DNA of 64,000 bases from Arthrobacter zhangbolii (GCF_022869865.1 NZ_CP094984.1:2232001-2296000), one strand, 5' to 3'; counted from the first letter of the stretch, positions 47,099-56,577 are shown. Notes: generated by a model from the letters alone, not told the origin. Translations and numbers: made by a program.

Positions 47099-48121
47099 TT
47101 AGTTCCGGTTCTCGATGGTCTCCAGGTATCCCGCCATGTCATCTGCATCCAGAGCGGCCGCTATGTCAGCAATGGCATCGGTATCCGGAACAATGATCGA
47201 CTGGCCGTCTGCCGAGGTGCCCACCCCGGAATTGGGCAGCGTAAACATGGTGATGTCGGAGGACCTGACGTTCCGCAGGCTGAAGCCGAGTGAACCCGCC
47301 GCAACGGAATCCAGGTCTTCATCCACGCTGAGATACGGCGAAATCTGGCCGACAATATTGCTGATCTTCACGGGATCGGTCAGCGTTCCCTTATTCAGGA
47401 CCCCGGAGATCACTCCCCGCAGGAATACCTGCTGGTTGCGCACGCGCTGGTAGTCTCCGTCTGCAAAGGCGTACCGCTCACGGACAAATTTCAACGCCGA
47501 TTCGCCCTGCAGACTAATGCTTCCGGCCTCAAAGTACTCGCCCTCTGCACCGGAAGACGTGAAGGCAACGTTGTTGCTCACGGTGACACCGCCCAGGGCA
47601 TCCGTCAGGCCTTTAAATCCTTCAAAATCGATGATGGCCACGTGGTCGACAGGAACATCGAACAAATCCTGCACGGTCTCGACAGTCAGGGCAACACCGC
47701 CCAGCGCCATTGCCGCATTGATCTTGTGCTCTCCCTGCCCCGGGATATCCACCCAGGTGTCGCGCATGATGGACATGACGTAGACCCCGCTGCGGTCACC
47801 GGGGATATGGACCAGCATCATGGTGTCACTGCGGGCATTGTCCGAGTCCGGGTTCCGGGTATCGCTGCCGATCAGGAGAATGTTCCGGGACTCGCCGGCA
47901 GCGGGATCCCTGTCCGGCGCGTTCGCAGGCAAGGCGTTCGCGATGGTACTTGTACCCTTGTCGAAGGTCCGGGCAAGGTGCCAGACATAACCTCCGGCAG
48001 CCAGCCCCGCTGCCAGGACAATGGTGACCATAATAATCAACGTGGTCCGGACAGGACGGGATTTCCGCCCTTGGGCACGCCGGGAGACGCGGCCCTCCTC
48101 GGCAAACAGGTTCTCGCTCAA
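47099..48121 (-). CDS. LytR-CpsA-Psr (LCP) family glycopolymer ligase
   Basis: 340 residues, TTG start with GAGGA 6 bases upstream. Short cytoplasmic tail, one membrane helix (about 27-47), then an extracellular LCP domain. Family residues are intact: ILLIGSDTR, MSIMRDTWVDIPGQGEHKINAA (Arg-Asp and Lys), FEGFKGLTDALGGV, FVRERYAFADGDYQRVRNQQ (Arg-x-Arg, Asp, Arg, Gln). LCP enzymes move lipid-linked glycopolymers to peptidoglycan. Its place at the head of the glycopolymer operon makes it the likely ligase for that polymer. Confidence 0.92.
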   Translation of the reverse strand: MSENLFAEEGRVSRRAQGRKSRPVRTTLIIMVTIVLAAGLAAGGYVWHLARTFDKGTSTIANALPANAPDRDPAAGESRNILLIGSDTRNPDSDNARSDTMMLVHIPGDRSGVYVMSIMRDTWVDIPGQGEHKINAAMALGGVALTVETVQDLFDVPVDHVAIIDFEGFKGLTDALGGVTVSNNVAFTSSGAEGEYFEAGSISLQGESALKFVRERYAFADGDYQRVRNQQVFLRGVISGVLNKGTLTDPVKISNIVGQISPYLSVDEDLDSVAAGSLGFSLRNVRSSDITMFTLPNSGVGTSADGQSIIVPDTDAIADIAAALDADDMAGYLETIENRN

Positions 48122-48135
48122 CTATGGTCCTCACT

Positions 48136-48159
48136 CGGTTGGGGCGGTTGGGGCGGTTT
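48136..48159 (+). repeat. 9-bp direct repeat in the LCP/DUF3515 divergent spacer
   Basis: CGGTTGGGG occurs twice and a half in direct order, between the LCP gene's TTG and the lipoprotein gene. It could be a regulator site upstream of the LCP operon or chance low complexity. Confidence 0.55.
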
Positions 48160-48224
48160 GAGTCTATACGGCGTCCCCCTCCTCCGATTCCATCGGTTCA
48201 GGGCGCGCCGGATACGCTTGTTCC

Positions 48225-48704
48225 ATGAAGCTCTACCGTTTATCCGCGGCCTTCCTGCTGGCCGCCGTCGCCGTCGCCGTCGCAGGCTGCACCCCGGCGG
48301 CCGATGTCGATTCCGCACCGGACGCGGCAAATCCGGAGTGTGCTGCCGTGATGGTTGCCTTGCCGGGGGAAATGGCCGGGTACGAGCTAAGGGACACTGA
48401 CAGCCAGGCGACGGCAGCATGGGGCAGCCCCTCCAAGGCCATCCTGCGCTGCGGAGTTCCTGTGCCTGGTCCCACGACTGACCAATGCGCCACAGTCAAC
48501 GGTGTGGACTGGATACTCCGTGAGGGTGAGGAAACCTGGACGGCCACTACCTACGGCCGGGATCCCGCTGTGGAAGTGATTTTCAACCCGAATGAAGTTG
48601 CCTCGTCGACGGTGCTGGTTCAGCTGCAGAACGCTGTATCCAATATCGAGCCCACTAGGGAGTGTCTCAGCCCCGAAGACACGCTGGAGCTGGAAGGCAG
48701 TTAG
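48225..48704 (+). CDS. DUF3515 lipoprotein
   Basis: 159 residues. A signal peptide ends in a lipobox (AVAGC), so it is anchored at the outer face by Cys21. The DUF3515 domain is recognisable by CAAVMVALPGEMAGYELR, AAWGSPSKAILRCGVPVPGPTTDQC, VNGVDWILREGEETWTATTYGR and AVEVIFNP. Function unknown; in related actinobacteria it is normally next to ddl and thiL. Here it lies alone on the plus strand between two LCP genes. Confidence 0.9.
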   Translation: MKLYRLSAAFLLAAVAVAVAGCTPAADVDSAPDAANPECAAVMVALPGEMAGYELRDTDSQATAAWGSPSKAILRCGVPVPGPTTDQCATVNGVDWILREGEETWTATTYGRDPAVEVIFNPNEVASSTVLVQLQNAVSNIEPTRECLSPEDTLELEGS

Positions 48705-48718
48705 TTCCTCACCCGGGG

Positions 48719-49756
48719 TTAGCGGGCCGACGCCGCTGCGGGCAGATATCCTCCCAGATTGTCCACCGCAAGAGCAGCGGATATGTCCTCCACTGCCGTC
48801 GGGTCCGGGACCGCAGCCAGGATTCCCCCAGCAGATCCTCCCTGACCTTCGACAGGCAGCGTGTACATGTGCACGTCCGCGGGCCTGATCTGTCTCAGGC
48901 TGAATGCCAGAGTCCCTGCCTCCTTCGAATCGAAGTTCTCATCCACGCTGAGGTAGGGGGATATTTCGTTGACAACCCCGCCGACTGTTCTCGGGTTGGT
49001 GAGCGTCTCGCGGTCCAGGAGTCCGGAAAGGATACCGGCAAGCAGGGCCTGTTCATTCCTCATCCGCCAGGGTGCGCTATCGAAGCCTTGCTGTTGCCGG
49101 CTACGGACGTAGTTGAGCGCTGATTCCCCTTGGACCGTAATCCGCCCCGCAGCGAAGAACTCGCCGTCAACTCCGTCGGAGCGGAAGGGTTCATCGTTAT
49201 GCAATGTGACCCCTCCCAGCGCAGTGGTCAGGCCTCGCAGGCCTTCGAAGTCGACGACGGCTACGTGGTCAATGGGAACGTTGAACAGGTTCTGCACCGT
49301 CTCTACAGTTAGGGAAACGCCGCCAAGCGTCATGGCTGAGTCAATGGGCCGGCTGCCGTGGCCCGGTACGTCCACCAACGTGTGGGGCAGGATCGACAGC
49401 ACATAGACACCGCTGCGGTCCCCGGGAAGATGCAGCAGCATCATCATGTCCGGTGTGGCATCCCCGCTGGCCGGGTTCCGCGTGTCGCTGCCCATCAGGA
49501 GAATGTTCCGGGCGTTCTCTGCGGCTTCTGTCCGGGGTGGTTTATCCACCGGAAGCGCCCCGGCGATGGTGGTCCTGCCCTCATCGTAGGCAGTGCCCAG
49601 GTACCAGAGGAATCCTCCGGCGGCGACAGCTACGGCCAGCACCACACCCAGCATTGCCAGGGCGGTATTGCGGATACGCTTCCTTCGCAGGCCCATCCGC
49701 CGGCGCCCGTGTTCCGGAGGGGGCGGCGTGGTTTCCGGTGAAAGGCGCTTGCGCAT
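48719..49756 (-). CDS. LCP-family paralogue with degraded active site
   Basis: About 345 residues from the ATG at 49756 (AAGGA 7 bases upstream); earlier ATGs at 49792 and 49774 lie in a short repeat (MMRGPDMMQGPG) and are possible. One membrane helix (about 33-53) and an LCP domain parallel to the neighbour at 47099-48121. Key residues differ: SIMRDTWVDIPG has become SILPHTLVDVPG (Arg-Asp lost), KINAA has become PIDSA (Lys lost), and GDYQRVRNQQ has become SAPWRMRNEQ (Asp lost). The first Arg-x-Arg remains. It may be inactive as a ligase and work as a binding or regulatory partner. Confidence 0.88.
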   Translation of the reverse strand: MRKRLSPETTPPPPEHGRRRMGLRRKRIRNTALAMLGVVLAVAVAAGGFLWYLGTAYDEGRTTIAGALPVDKPPRTEAAENARNILLMGSDTRNPASGDATPDMMMLLHLPGDRSGVYVLSILPHTLVDVPGHGSRPIDSAMTLGGVSLTVETVQNLFNVPIDHVAVVDFEGLRGLTTALGGVTLHNDEPFRSDGVDGEFFAAGRITVQGESALNYVRSRQQQGFDSAPWRMRNEQALLAGILSGLLDRETLTNPRTVGGVVNEISPYLSVDENFDSKEAGTLAFSLRQIRPADVHMYTLPVEGQGGSAGGILAAVPDPTAVEDISAALAVDNLGGYLPAAASAR

Positions 49757-49873
49757 GCCGGGTCCTTGCATCATGTCCGGTCCTCGCATCATGTCCGCGG
49801 TCAGTCCTAGAGGCCTGAGTGTAACCGTGCGGGGACTGCCGGACAGAGGAACCTGCAGCGGGAGGAATACCCT

Positions 49874-49900
49874 AAAAGACCGGAGCCCTACGCGCTCCGG
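49874..49900 (-). terminator. Intrinsic terminator after ddl
   Basis: On the minus strand CCGGAGC, a 7-base loop and GCTCCGG, then a run of TTTT, within 30 bases after the ddl stop. It would end the murA-plsC-gpsA-ddl transcript. Confidence 0.75.
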
Positions 49901-49908
49901 AGCCGGTC

Positions 49909-51060
49909 TTAGCGCAGCCCGGTGGGCCGAGCAAGTGCCAGCGAAATAAGTTCGTCGATCAGCTCGGTGTACGGCAGCCCGGATTTGGCCCACATCTGCG
50001 GATACATGCTGATGGGAGTGAACCCGGGCATGGTGTTGATCTCGTTGATGATCAGCTCGCCGCCGGGGGTATAGAAGAAGTCCACGCGGGAGAGTCCTTC
50101 GCCGCCCACGGCGTCGAAGGCGACTCCTGCCAGCCGGCGGACCTGTGCGGAAATGTCCGGCGGCAGATCGGCCGGGCAGCTCAGCTCCGCCGCAGTCCCG
50201 TCAACGTACTTGGCTTCGAAGTCATACCACTCGTGTCCGCCGTCCTGGACGGCGATCTCGCCGGGCTGGCTGGTGCGCGGATCTTCCGTCCCGCGGCCCT
50301 GGAGGACAGCAACCTCGATTTCGCGGCCGACTATCCCGGCTTCTACGACAACTTTGGGATCGTGCAGGCGGGCGGTTTCAATGGCCGCCGGCAGCTGCGC
50401 CGGATCCGTCACCCGCGTGATGCCCATGGAGGATCCCGCCCGGGCCGGCTTCACGAACAGCGGGAAGGCCAGAGAGCCTGCACGGTCAAGACAGGCCTGC
50501 GGATCCCGCAGCCACTGCCGGTCGGTGATGACTTCGTAGGGTCCCACCGCCAGGCCGGCCGATTCAAAGACAACCTTCATGTAGTGCTTGTCCATCCCCA
50601 CCGCGGAGGCCAGCACGCCGGCTCCCACGTACCGCACGTCAGCCATTTCGAGCAGTCCCTGCAGGGTACCGTCCTCGCCGAACGGTCCGTGCAGCAGCGG
50701 CAGCACAACGTCGATCCGGCCCAGGCTGCGCGGCAGGCTGCCGGGGGCGTGGGCCACCAGTTCACGGCTGTTGTCCTGGGATGAGAGCACCACCGATTCC
50801 TCGGACGCAGGAACTTCGGGCAGGGTTGCGGAGCGCAGGGACCACTGCGCAGGATCAGCCGAGACGAGGCTCCACTGCCCGTTTTTCGCAATGCCGATGG
50901 GAACGACGTCGTACTTGGCGGTATCGATGGCCTGCAGCACTCCCGCTGCAGTCACGCAGCTGACCGAGTGTTCGCTGGAGCGGCCGCCGAAGAGCACGGC
51001 TACGCGCGGCCGGTTTGAAGCGCCGGCCGGAGCGGCAGCAGATGGGAATTCAACACTCAC
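49909..51060 (-). CDS. ddl: D-alanine--D-alanine ligase
   Basis: 383 residues, GTG start overlapping the gpsA stop (GTGA). Joins two D-Ala for peptidoglycan precursors. VAVLFGGRSSEHSVSC at the start, LHGPFGEDGTLQGLLE, FVKPARAGSSMGITRV, EAGIVGREIEVAVL, FFYTPGGELIINEINTMPGFT (ATP-grasp metal site) and a final SMYPQMWAKSGLPY. Length is normal for the actinobacterial form. Confidence 0.97.
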   Translation of the reverse strand: MSVEFPSAAAPAGASNRPRVAVLFGGRSSEHSVSCVTAAGVLQAIDTAKYDVVPIGIAKNGQWSLVSADPAQWSLRSATLPEVPASEESVVLSSQDNSRELVAHAPGSLPRSLGRIDVVLPLLHGPFGEDGTLQGLLEMADVRYVGAGVLASAVGMDKHYMKVVFESAGLAVGPYEVITDRQWLRDPQACLDRAGSLAFPLFVKPARAGSSMGITRVTDPAQLPAAIETARLHDPKVVVEAGIVGREIEVAVLQGRGTEDPRTSQPGEIAVQDGGHEWYDFEAKYVDGTAAELSCPADLPPDISAQVRRLAGVAFDAVGGEGLSRVDFFYTPGGELIINEINTMPGFTPISMYPQMWAKSGLPYTELIDELISLALARPTGLR

Positions 51061-52100
51061 TGGGCGGACACACCTTCGGATTTCAGTTCGCGGGCCAGCA
51101 GCCGCGGGCCCAGTTCATCCACACTAATTGCGCCCTGCAGTACGGCGACTACGTTTTCGGTAATGGGCATGTAGACGCCCAGCTGGGTAGCGCGGTCCAG
51201 GACGGCCTGGGCTGATTTGATGCCTTCTGCGGTCTGCGTCATGGACGCGTTGACCTCGTTGAGGCTCAGGCCCTGGGCCAGCAGGGTCCCCGCAGTGTGG
51301 TTACGGGAGAGCGGCGAGGAGCAGGTGGCAATCAGGTCACCCATGCCGGCCAGGCCGGACATGGTTTCAGCGCTGCCGCCCAATGCCAGTGCCAGCCGGG
51401 TGGTCTCGGCCAGTCCCCGCGTCATCACCGACGCCTTGGTGTTGTCACCCATTTTTTTGCCGTCACAGATGCCGACGGCCAGGGCGATCACGTTCTTGAC
51501 GATGCCGCCGATCTCCGTCCCCACGACGTCGGTGTTGGTGTACGGCCGGAAGTAGGGGGCGGTGCAGGCTTCGGCAATCCATCCGGCGGTGTCCAGGTCC
51601 GTGCAGGCCACCACGGAGGCAGTGGGCTCCTGGCGGGCGATTTCCATGGCCAGGTTGGGGCCTGAAACCACCGCAATCCGGTCTGCCGGCATACCGAGTT
51701 CCTCGGCGATTACCTGGCTCATCCGGGCATCGGTGCCCCGCTCCAGCCCCTTCATCAGGGATACAACGACGGCGTCATCCGGAATCAGGCCGGCAACGTC
51801 CCGCAGCTGGGCACGCAGGGACTGTGCCGGGACGGCGAGGACCACCAGATCGGCGCCGGTGAGCACCTCCGCCAGATCGGTAGAGGCACGCAGGTTCTCC
51901 GGAAGGACGGTGTCCTTCAGGTACTGGGTGTTGCGGTGGCGGCCGTTGATGTCCTGGGCCACTTCGGGGCGGCGGGCCCACAGCCGTACGTCAGTGCCGC
52001 GGCGGGCACCGGAATCTGCGGCAATCTTGGCGAAAGCCGTACCCCAGCTTCCTGCGCCCAGGACGGCGACAACGGCGGGGTGTTCACTGCGGGCGGTCAC
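51057..52100 (-). CDS. gpsA: NAD(P)H-dependent glycerol-3-phosphate dehydrogenase
   Basis: 347 residues, GTG start overlapping plsC stop. Reduces dihydroxyacetone phosphate to sn-glycerol 3-phosphate. NAD site VLGAGSWGTAFAKI, AVPAQSLR, LMKGLERGT, SGPNLAMEIA, catalytic Lys in GGIVKNVIALAVGICDGKKMGDN. Besides feeding phospholipids through PlsC next door, its product could supply glycerol phosphate for the nearby TagF-like enzymes (inference). Confidence 0.97.
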   Translation of the reverse strand: MTARSEHPAVVAVLGAGSWGTAFAKIAADSGARRGTDVRLWARRPEVAQDINGRHRNTQYLKDTVLPENLRASTDLAEVLTGADLVVLAVPAQSLRAQLRDVAGLIPDDAVVVSLMKGLERGTDARMSQVIAEELGMPADRIAVVSGPNLAMEIARQEPTASVVACTDLDTAGWIAEACTAPYFRPYTNTDVVGTEIGGIVKNVIALAVGICDGKKMGDNTKASVMTRGLAETTRLALALGGSAETMSGLAGMGDLIATCSSPLSRNHTAGTLLAQGLSLNEVNASMTQTAEGIKSAQAVLDRATQLGVYMPITENVVAVLQGAISVDELGPRLLARELKSEGVSAQ

Positions 52101-52891
52101 TTTGGAGCCTCCGGTTTGATGTGTGTGGTTGGTGTGCCGGAGACGTTGCCGCCGGTCTCGAAAGACCGGCCGATCTGCCGCTGGCCGTTTGCCACCGGAT
52201 CCCAGCGGGCCTTGGGCGGCTCGGCTCCGCGAAGTTTGGAGACCATGTCGGTCAGGTCCGACATGATCCGGTCGGTGGCTGCGTCCAGGACGGCCTTACT
52301 CAGCGGCTGGTCCGCGAAGTCGGACAGGTCCACCGGCTCGCCCACCACCAGCTGTACGTGTTTACGCGGGAAGAGTGAGGGACGCTTGGCATAGCGCGGA
52401 AGCAGTTCCTGGTCTCCCCAATGGGCGATGGGGATTACCGGTACCCCGGTGGTGAGGGCAAGCCGTGCCGCACCGGTCCGGCCTTTCATGGGCCAGAGAT
52501 CCGGATCGCGGGTCAGGGTGCCTTCGGGGTAGATCACCAGGGCGCGCCCGGCCGCCAGGGCCTCTCGGGCAGCGTCCAGGGACCCGGCTGCACCAGCGGT
52601 CACGCGTTCCACCGGAACCTGGTTCGTGGACGAGAGCGCAGGCCCCAGCACGGGGACCTTGAACAGCGACGCCTTGGCCAGGAAGTGCGGCGGGTGGCCC
52701 TGGTTGTAGAGGAAATGCCCCACCACCACCGGATCGATTTCAGTCACATGGTTCGGGCAGACAATAAACCCGGTGTCCTTGGGAAGGTTCTCCGCGCCGT
52801 GCCACTGCTTTCTGAGGAAGACATTAAACACCGGGCGCAGGGTCCCGGCGAGCAGCGCGAAGACCACCCGTGACCTTCTCGATTCCTTCAT
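52097..52891 (-). CDS. plsC: 1-acyl-sn-glycerol-3-phosphate acyltransferase
   Basis: 264 residues. Catalytic block NHVTEIDPVVVGHF (Asn-His-x4-Asp) near residue 50 and YPEGTLTRDPDLWPMKGRTGAARLA near 120. The family makes phosphatidic acid; in actinobacteria this copy conventionally sits between murA and gpsA. Overlaps gpsA by 4 bases. Confidence 0.9.
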   Translation of the reverse strand: MKESRRSRVVFALLAGTLRPVFNVFLRKQWHGAENLPKDTGFIVCPNHVTEIDPVVVGHFLYNQGHPPHFLAKASLFKVPVLGPALSSTNQVPVERVTAGAAGSLDAAREALAAGRALVIYPEGTLTRDPDLWPMKGRTGAARLALTTGVPVIPIAHWGDQELLPRYAKRPSLFPRKHVQLVVGEPVDLSDFADQPLSKAVLDAATDRIMSDLTDMVSKLRGAEPPKARWDPVANGQRQIGRSFETGGNVSGTPTTHIKPEAPK

Positions 52892-52900
52892 GGCGTCAGG

Positions 52901-54241
52901 CTACCGGAGTCCGGCGGATACGCCGGAAGCCACGTCAAAGTCAGCGCCGAGTCCCTCCAGCTTGCCCTGGAAGTGTTCGTAGCCGCGGTTGATGAGCTCG
53001 ATCCCGGTGACACGGGACGTGCCCTCGGCTGCCAGCGCGGCTATCAGGTGGCTGAAGCCACCGCGCAGGTCCGGGATGTCGATTTCCGCACCGCGCAGCT
53101 GCACGGAGCCTGCGATGACCGCCGAGTGCAGGAAGTTCCGCTGCCCGAAACGGCATGGGACGCTGCCCAGGCATTCACGGTGCACCTGGATATTGGCACC
53201 CATGCGGACCAGGGCGTCGGTGAAGCCGAAGCGGTTCTCGTACACAGTCTCGTGCACGATGGAGACGCCCTCCGCCTGGGTCAGCGCCACGACAAGCGGC
53301 TGCTGCCAGTCGGTCATAAAGCCCGGGTGGACGTCGGTTTCCAGCACCAGCGGGTTCAGCGCGCCGCCGGGGTGGTAGAAGCGGATGCCGCCGTCGTCGA
53401 CGTCGAACGCCCCGCCGATCTTCCGGTAGGTGTTCAGGAACGCGGTGAGGTCCTTCTGGTCCGCGCCTTCTACGTAGATGTCTCCCTTGGTGACCAGGGC
53501 CGCCGAGGCCCAGGACGCGGCCTCGTTGCGGTCGGGAAGGGCACGGTGGTTGTACCCCGTCAGCTCTGCGACACCTTCAATGCGGATGACCCTGTCCGTC
53601 TGCACGGAGATGATGGCGCCCATCTTCTGCAGGATGGCGATCAGGTCAAGGATTTCCGGCTCCACGGCTGCGCCGCGCAGCTCGGTGATTCCCACAGCCT
53701 TCACGGCCGTCAGGAGAACCTGTTCGGTGGCGCCGACGCTCGGGTAGGGCAGTTCCAGTTTGGCACCGGTCAGGCCCTTGGGCGCGGAGATGGAAATGCC
53801 GCCGGGGCGCTTTTCCACCACGGCACCGAAGTTGCGGAGCATCTGCAGGTGATAGTCAATGGGGCGGTCGCCGATTTTGCAGCCGCCCAGGTCCGGGATG
53901 AATGCCTCGCCCAAGCTGTGCATCAGGGGTCCGCAGAGCAGGATCGGAATACGGGAGTCCCCGGCGTGGGCGTCGATGTCCTTGGATGCCGCCGTCTTGG
54001 CGTTCTTCGGATCCATGGTGAGGTCACCGGTGACGGGGTCCTTGGAGACCTCCACGCCGTGCAGCTTCAGCAGCGATGTGACAACCTCGACGTCCTTGAT
54101 TTCCGGAACGTTGCGCAGCAGGGAAGGGCCGTTGCCGAGCAGGGCGGCAACCATCGCCTTGGGGACAAGATTCTTCGCCCCGCGGACCGGCACCTTTCCG
54201 GAGAGAGGAACCCCGCCTCGGATCGTAAGGACGCTACCCAT
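52901..54241 (-). CDS. murA: UDP-N-acetylglucosamine 1-carboxyvinyltransferase
   Basis: 446 residues from the ATG at 54241. First committed step of peptidoglycan synthesis. GAKNLVPKAMVAAL substrate loop, active-site Cys in DLGGCKIGDRPID (so it should be fosfomycin-sensitive at this position), TVYENRFGF and the RGGFSHLIAALAA end. A GTG two codons earlier is possible. Heads the murA-plsC-gpsA-ddl operon. Confidence 0.96.
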   Translation of the reverse strand: MGSVLTIRGGVPLSGKVPVRGAKNLVPKAMVAALLGNGPSLLRNVPEIKDVEVVTSLLKLHGVEVSKDPVTGDLTMDPKNAKTAASKDIDAHAGDSRIPILLCGPLMHSLGEAFIPDLGGCKIGDRPIDYHLQMLRNFGAVVEKRPGGISISAPKGLTGAKLELPYPSVGATEQVLLTAVKAVGITELRGAAVEPEILDLIAILQKMGAIISVQTDRVIRIEGVAELTGYNHRALPDRNEAASWASAALVTKGDIYVEGADQKDLTAFLNTYRKIGGAFDVDDGGIRFYHPGGALNPLVLETDVHPGFMTDWQQPLVVALTQAEGVSIVHETVYENRFGFTDALVRMGANIQVHRECLGSVPCRFGQRNFLHSAVIAGSVQLRGAEIDIPDLRGGFSHLIAALAAEGTSRVTGIELINRGYEHFQGKLEGLGADFDVASGVSAGLR

Positions 54242-54392
54242 GAACACCTGATTTCTTAACTAGATTGGCCCCGAACGCAATAAGAGACTGCAACCAAGCA
54301 TAGGAGGAAGCGCCTACTTACTGAAATGACTCCGCTCCCCGACGGGGGCCGTGCCGGGGTGATTCCGGTCATGGCTGGCGGAGTGGAAAGCA

Positions 54393-54420
54393 GATAGGCC
54401 CCGCCGTCGCGGGGCCTATC
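54393..54420 (-). terminator. Hairpin between leuD and murA
   Basis: A perfect 12-bp stem, GATAGGCCCCGC on the left and its complement on the right, loop CGTC. It lies about 70 bases after the leuD stop, so it should end leuCD transcription. Only a weak T-rich tract follows, but the stem is very stable. Confidence 0.72.
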
Positions 54421-54490
54421 GATTGTATCGAGATCCGGGGACGCCCACGAAACCGGGCGGGGCGCAAATCAGCAGTACCCTGCTGAACAG

Positions 54491-55108
54491 TTAGCCGGGA
54501 AAAACGCCCTGGTAAAGGGCAGGAAGCGTGGTCGGCTTGTAGGACGGGCGCTGCGCTTCGAAGCTGGTGATTTCCGACTCATGCCGCAGGGTCAGCGCGA
54601 TGTCGTCCAGGCCTTCGAGCAGCCGCCAGCGCGTGTACTCGTCAATGTCGAACGGCGCGTTGACGCTGCCGCAGACCACGGTGCGGGCCTGCAGGTCAAC
54701 GGTGACTTCCGTGCCCGGCGCCTCCTCCAGCACCTTCCAAATGAGCTCAATGTCATCCTGGGCCACTTGGGCGGCCACCAGGCCCTGTTTGCCGGAGTTG
54801 CCGCGGAAGATATCGGCGAACCGGGAGGAGAGGACGGCGCGGAACCCGTAGTCCTTCAAAGCCCATACGGCATGCTCGCGGGAGGAGCCGGTACCGAAAT
54901 CCGGTCCGGCCACCAGCACCGAGCCGCGGCTGTAGGGCTCCTGGTTGAGGATGAATTCCTCGTTCTTCCGCCAGCCGGCAAAGAGGGCGTCTTCGAAGCC
55001 TGTCCGGGTGATCCGCTTGAGGTAGACGGCGGGGATGATCTGGTCCGTGTCCACGTTGCTCTGGCGCAGCGGAACACCTATGCCGGTGTGTGTGGTGATC
55101 TTTTCCAT
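54491..55108 (-). CDS. leuD: 3-isopropylmalate dehydratase, small subunit
   Basis: 205 residues. [22 protein letters not shown] start, [23 protein letters not shown] (the swivel-domain GSSREH loop) near 80, and [12 protein letters not shown]. Works with LeuC in leucine synthesis. 11 bases after leuC. Confidence 0.97.
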   Translation of the reverse strand: MEKITTHTGIGVPLRQSNVDTDQIIPAVYLKRITRTGFEDALFAGWRKNEEFILNQEPYSRGSVLVAGPDFGTGSSREHAVWALKDYGFRAVLSSRFADIFRGNSGKQGLVAAQVAQDDIELIWKVLEEAPGTEVTVDLQARTVVCGSVNAPFDIDEYTRWRLLEGLDDIALTLRHESEITSFEAQRPSYKPTTLPALYQGVFPG

Positions 55109-55119
55109 AACAGGTTCTC

Positions 55120-56577
55120 CTATGCAGCGCTGACGGCGTCGACGGCGGCACCCGGCAGCGGGTCCAGGTCAGAGGGCGAGCTGAGGGTTCCGCGGACGGC
55201 CGTGGCGGCTGCCACCACCGGCGAGACCAGGTGGGTCCGCCCGCCCTTGCCCTGACGGCCTTCAAAGTTCCGGTTGGACGTGGAGGCGCAGCGCTCCCCC
55301 GGCTCCAGCTGATCCGGGTTCATGCCCAGGCACATGGAGCACCCGGCGAAACGCCATTCCGCGCCGAATTCCTTGAACACCCGGTCCAGGCCTTCGGCCT
55401 CCGCCTCCAGCCGCACCCGCGCAGAGCCGGGCACCACCATCATGCGGATATCCGGATCCTTCTGCCGGCCGCGGATAATGTCGGCGGCAATGCGCAGGTC
55501 CTCAATGCGGCTGTTGGTGCAGGACCCCAGGAAGACAGTGTCCACCCGGATCTCCTTCATGGGCGTACCGGCAGCCAGGTCCATGTAGGTCAGGGCCCGT
55601 TCGGCCGCGGCACGGGCGTTTTCATCCGCGAAGTCCTCCGGGGCAGGCACGGCGTCGGAGAGTGAGACGCCCTGCCCCGGGTTTGTTCCCCACGTGACGA
55701 AGGGCTCCAGCTCATCGGCGTCCAGGAACACCTCGGCGTCGAACTGTGCGTCTTCATCCGTTGCCAGGGACCTCCAGTGCTCGACGGCGGCGTCCCAGTC
55801 CCGGCCCTGCGGTGCGTGCGGACGTCCTTTGAGGTAGGCGAAGGTGGTGTCATCCGGCGCCACCATACCGGCGCGGGCACCGGCCTCGATGGACATGTTG
55901 CAGATGGTCATCCGTGCTTCCATGGACAGCGAGCGGATAGCAGAGCCGCGGTATTCCAGCACGTAGCCCTGGCCGCCGCCGGTGCCGATCTTGGCGATCA
56001 CGGCAAGGATGATGTCCTTCGAGGTCACCCCGGGACGCAGAGTCCCCTCCACGTTGATGGCCATGGTCTTGAACGGCTTCAGGGACAGTGTCTGGGTGGC
56101 CATGACGTGTTCCACTTCAGAGGTTCCAATGCCCATTGCCAGAGCGCCGAAGGCTCCGTGCGTGGAGGTGTGCGAGTCTCCGCAGACCACCGTCAGCCCG
56201 GGCTGCGTCAGGCCCAGCTGGGGGCCGACCACGTGCACAATGCCCTGCTCGGCGTCGCCGAGGGGATGCAGCCTGACTCCGAACTCGGCGCAGTTGGCCC
56301 GCAGCGTTTCAATCTGAGTGCGGCTCACCGGGTCTGCGATCGGCTTGTCGATGGCCAGCGTGGGCGTGTTGTGGTCCTCGGTGGCGATGGTCAGGTCCGG
56401 GCGGCGCAGCCCCCTGCCGGCCAGGCGCAGCCCTTCAAAGGCCTGCGGGGAGGTCACCTCATGGATAAGGTGCAGGTCAATGTACAGAAGGTCGGGGGCG
56501 CCGTCCTCACCCTTGTGCACTACGTGCTCATCCCAGACTTTCTGTGCAAGCGTCCTGCCTGCTACATGCTCAGCCAT
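55120..56577 (-). CDS. leuC: 3-isopropylmalate dehydratase, large subunit
   Basis: 485 residues, aconitase family. Iron-sulphur cysteines are in [14 protein letters not shown] near 350 and [21 protein letters not shown] near 415; [28 protein letters not shown], and substrate region [16 protein letters not shown]. First gene of the leuCD operon, divergent from the IclR regulator at 56692. Confidence 0.97.
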   Translation of the reverse strand: MAEHVAGRTLAQKVWDEHVVHKGEDGAPDLLYIDLHLIHEVTSPQAFEGLRLAGRGLRRPDLTIATEDHNTPTLAIDKPIADPVSRTQIETLRANCAEFGVRLHPLGDAEQGIVHVVGPQLGLTQPGLTVVCGDSHTSTHGAFGALAMGIGTSEVEHVMATQTLSLKPFKTMAINVEGTLRPGVTSKDIILAVIAKIGTGGGQGYVLEYRGSAIRSLSMEARMTICNMSIEAGARAGMVAPDDTTFAYLKGRPHAPQGRDWDAAVEHWRSLATDEDAQFDAEVFLDADELEPFVTWGTNPGQGVSLSDAVPAPEDFADENARAAAERALTYMDLAAGTPMKEIRVDTVFLGSCTNSRIEDLRIAADIIRGRQKDPDIRMMVVPGSARVRLEAEAEGLDRVFKEFGAEWRFAGCSMCLGMNPDQLEPGERCASTSNRNFEGRQGKGGRTHLVSPVVAAATAVRGTLSSPSDLDPLPGAAVDAVSAA

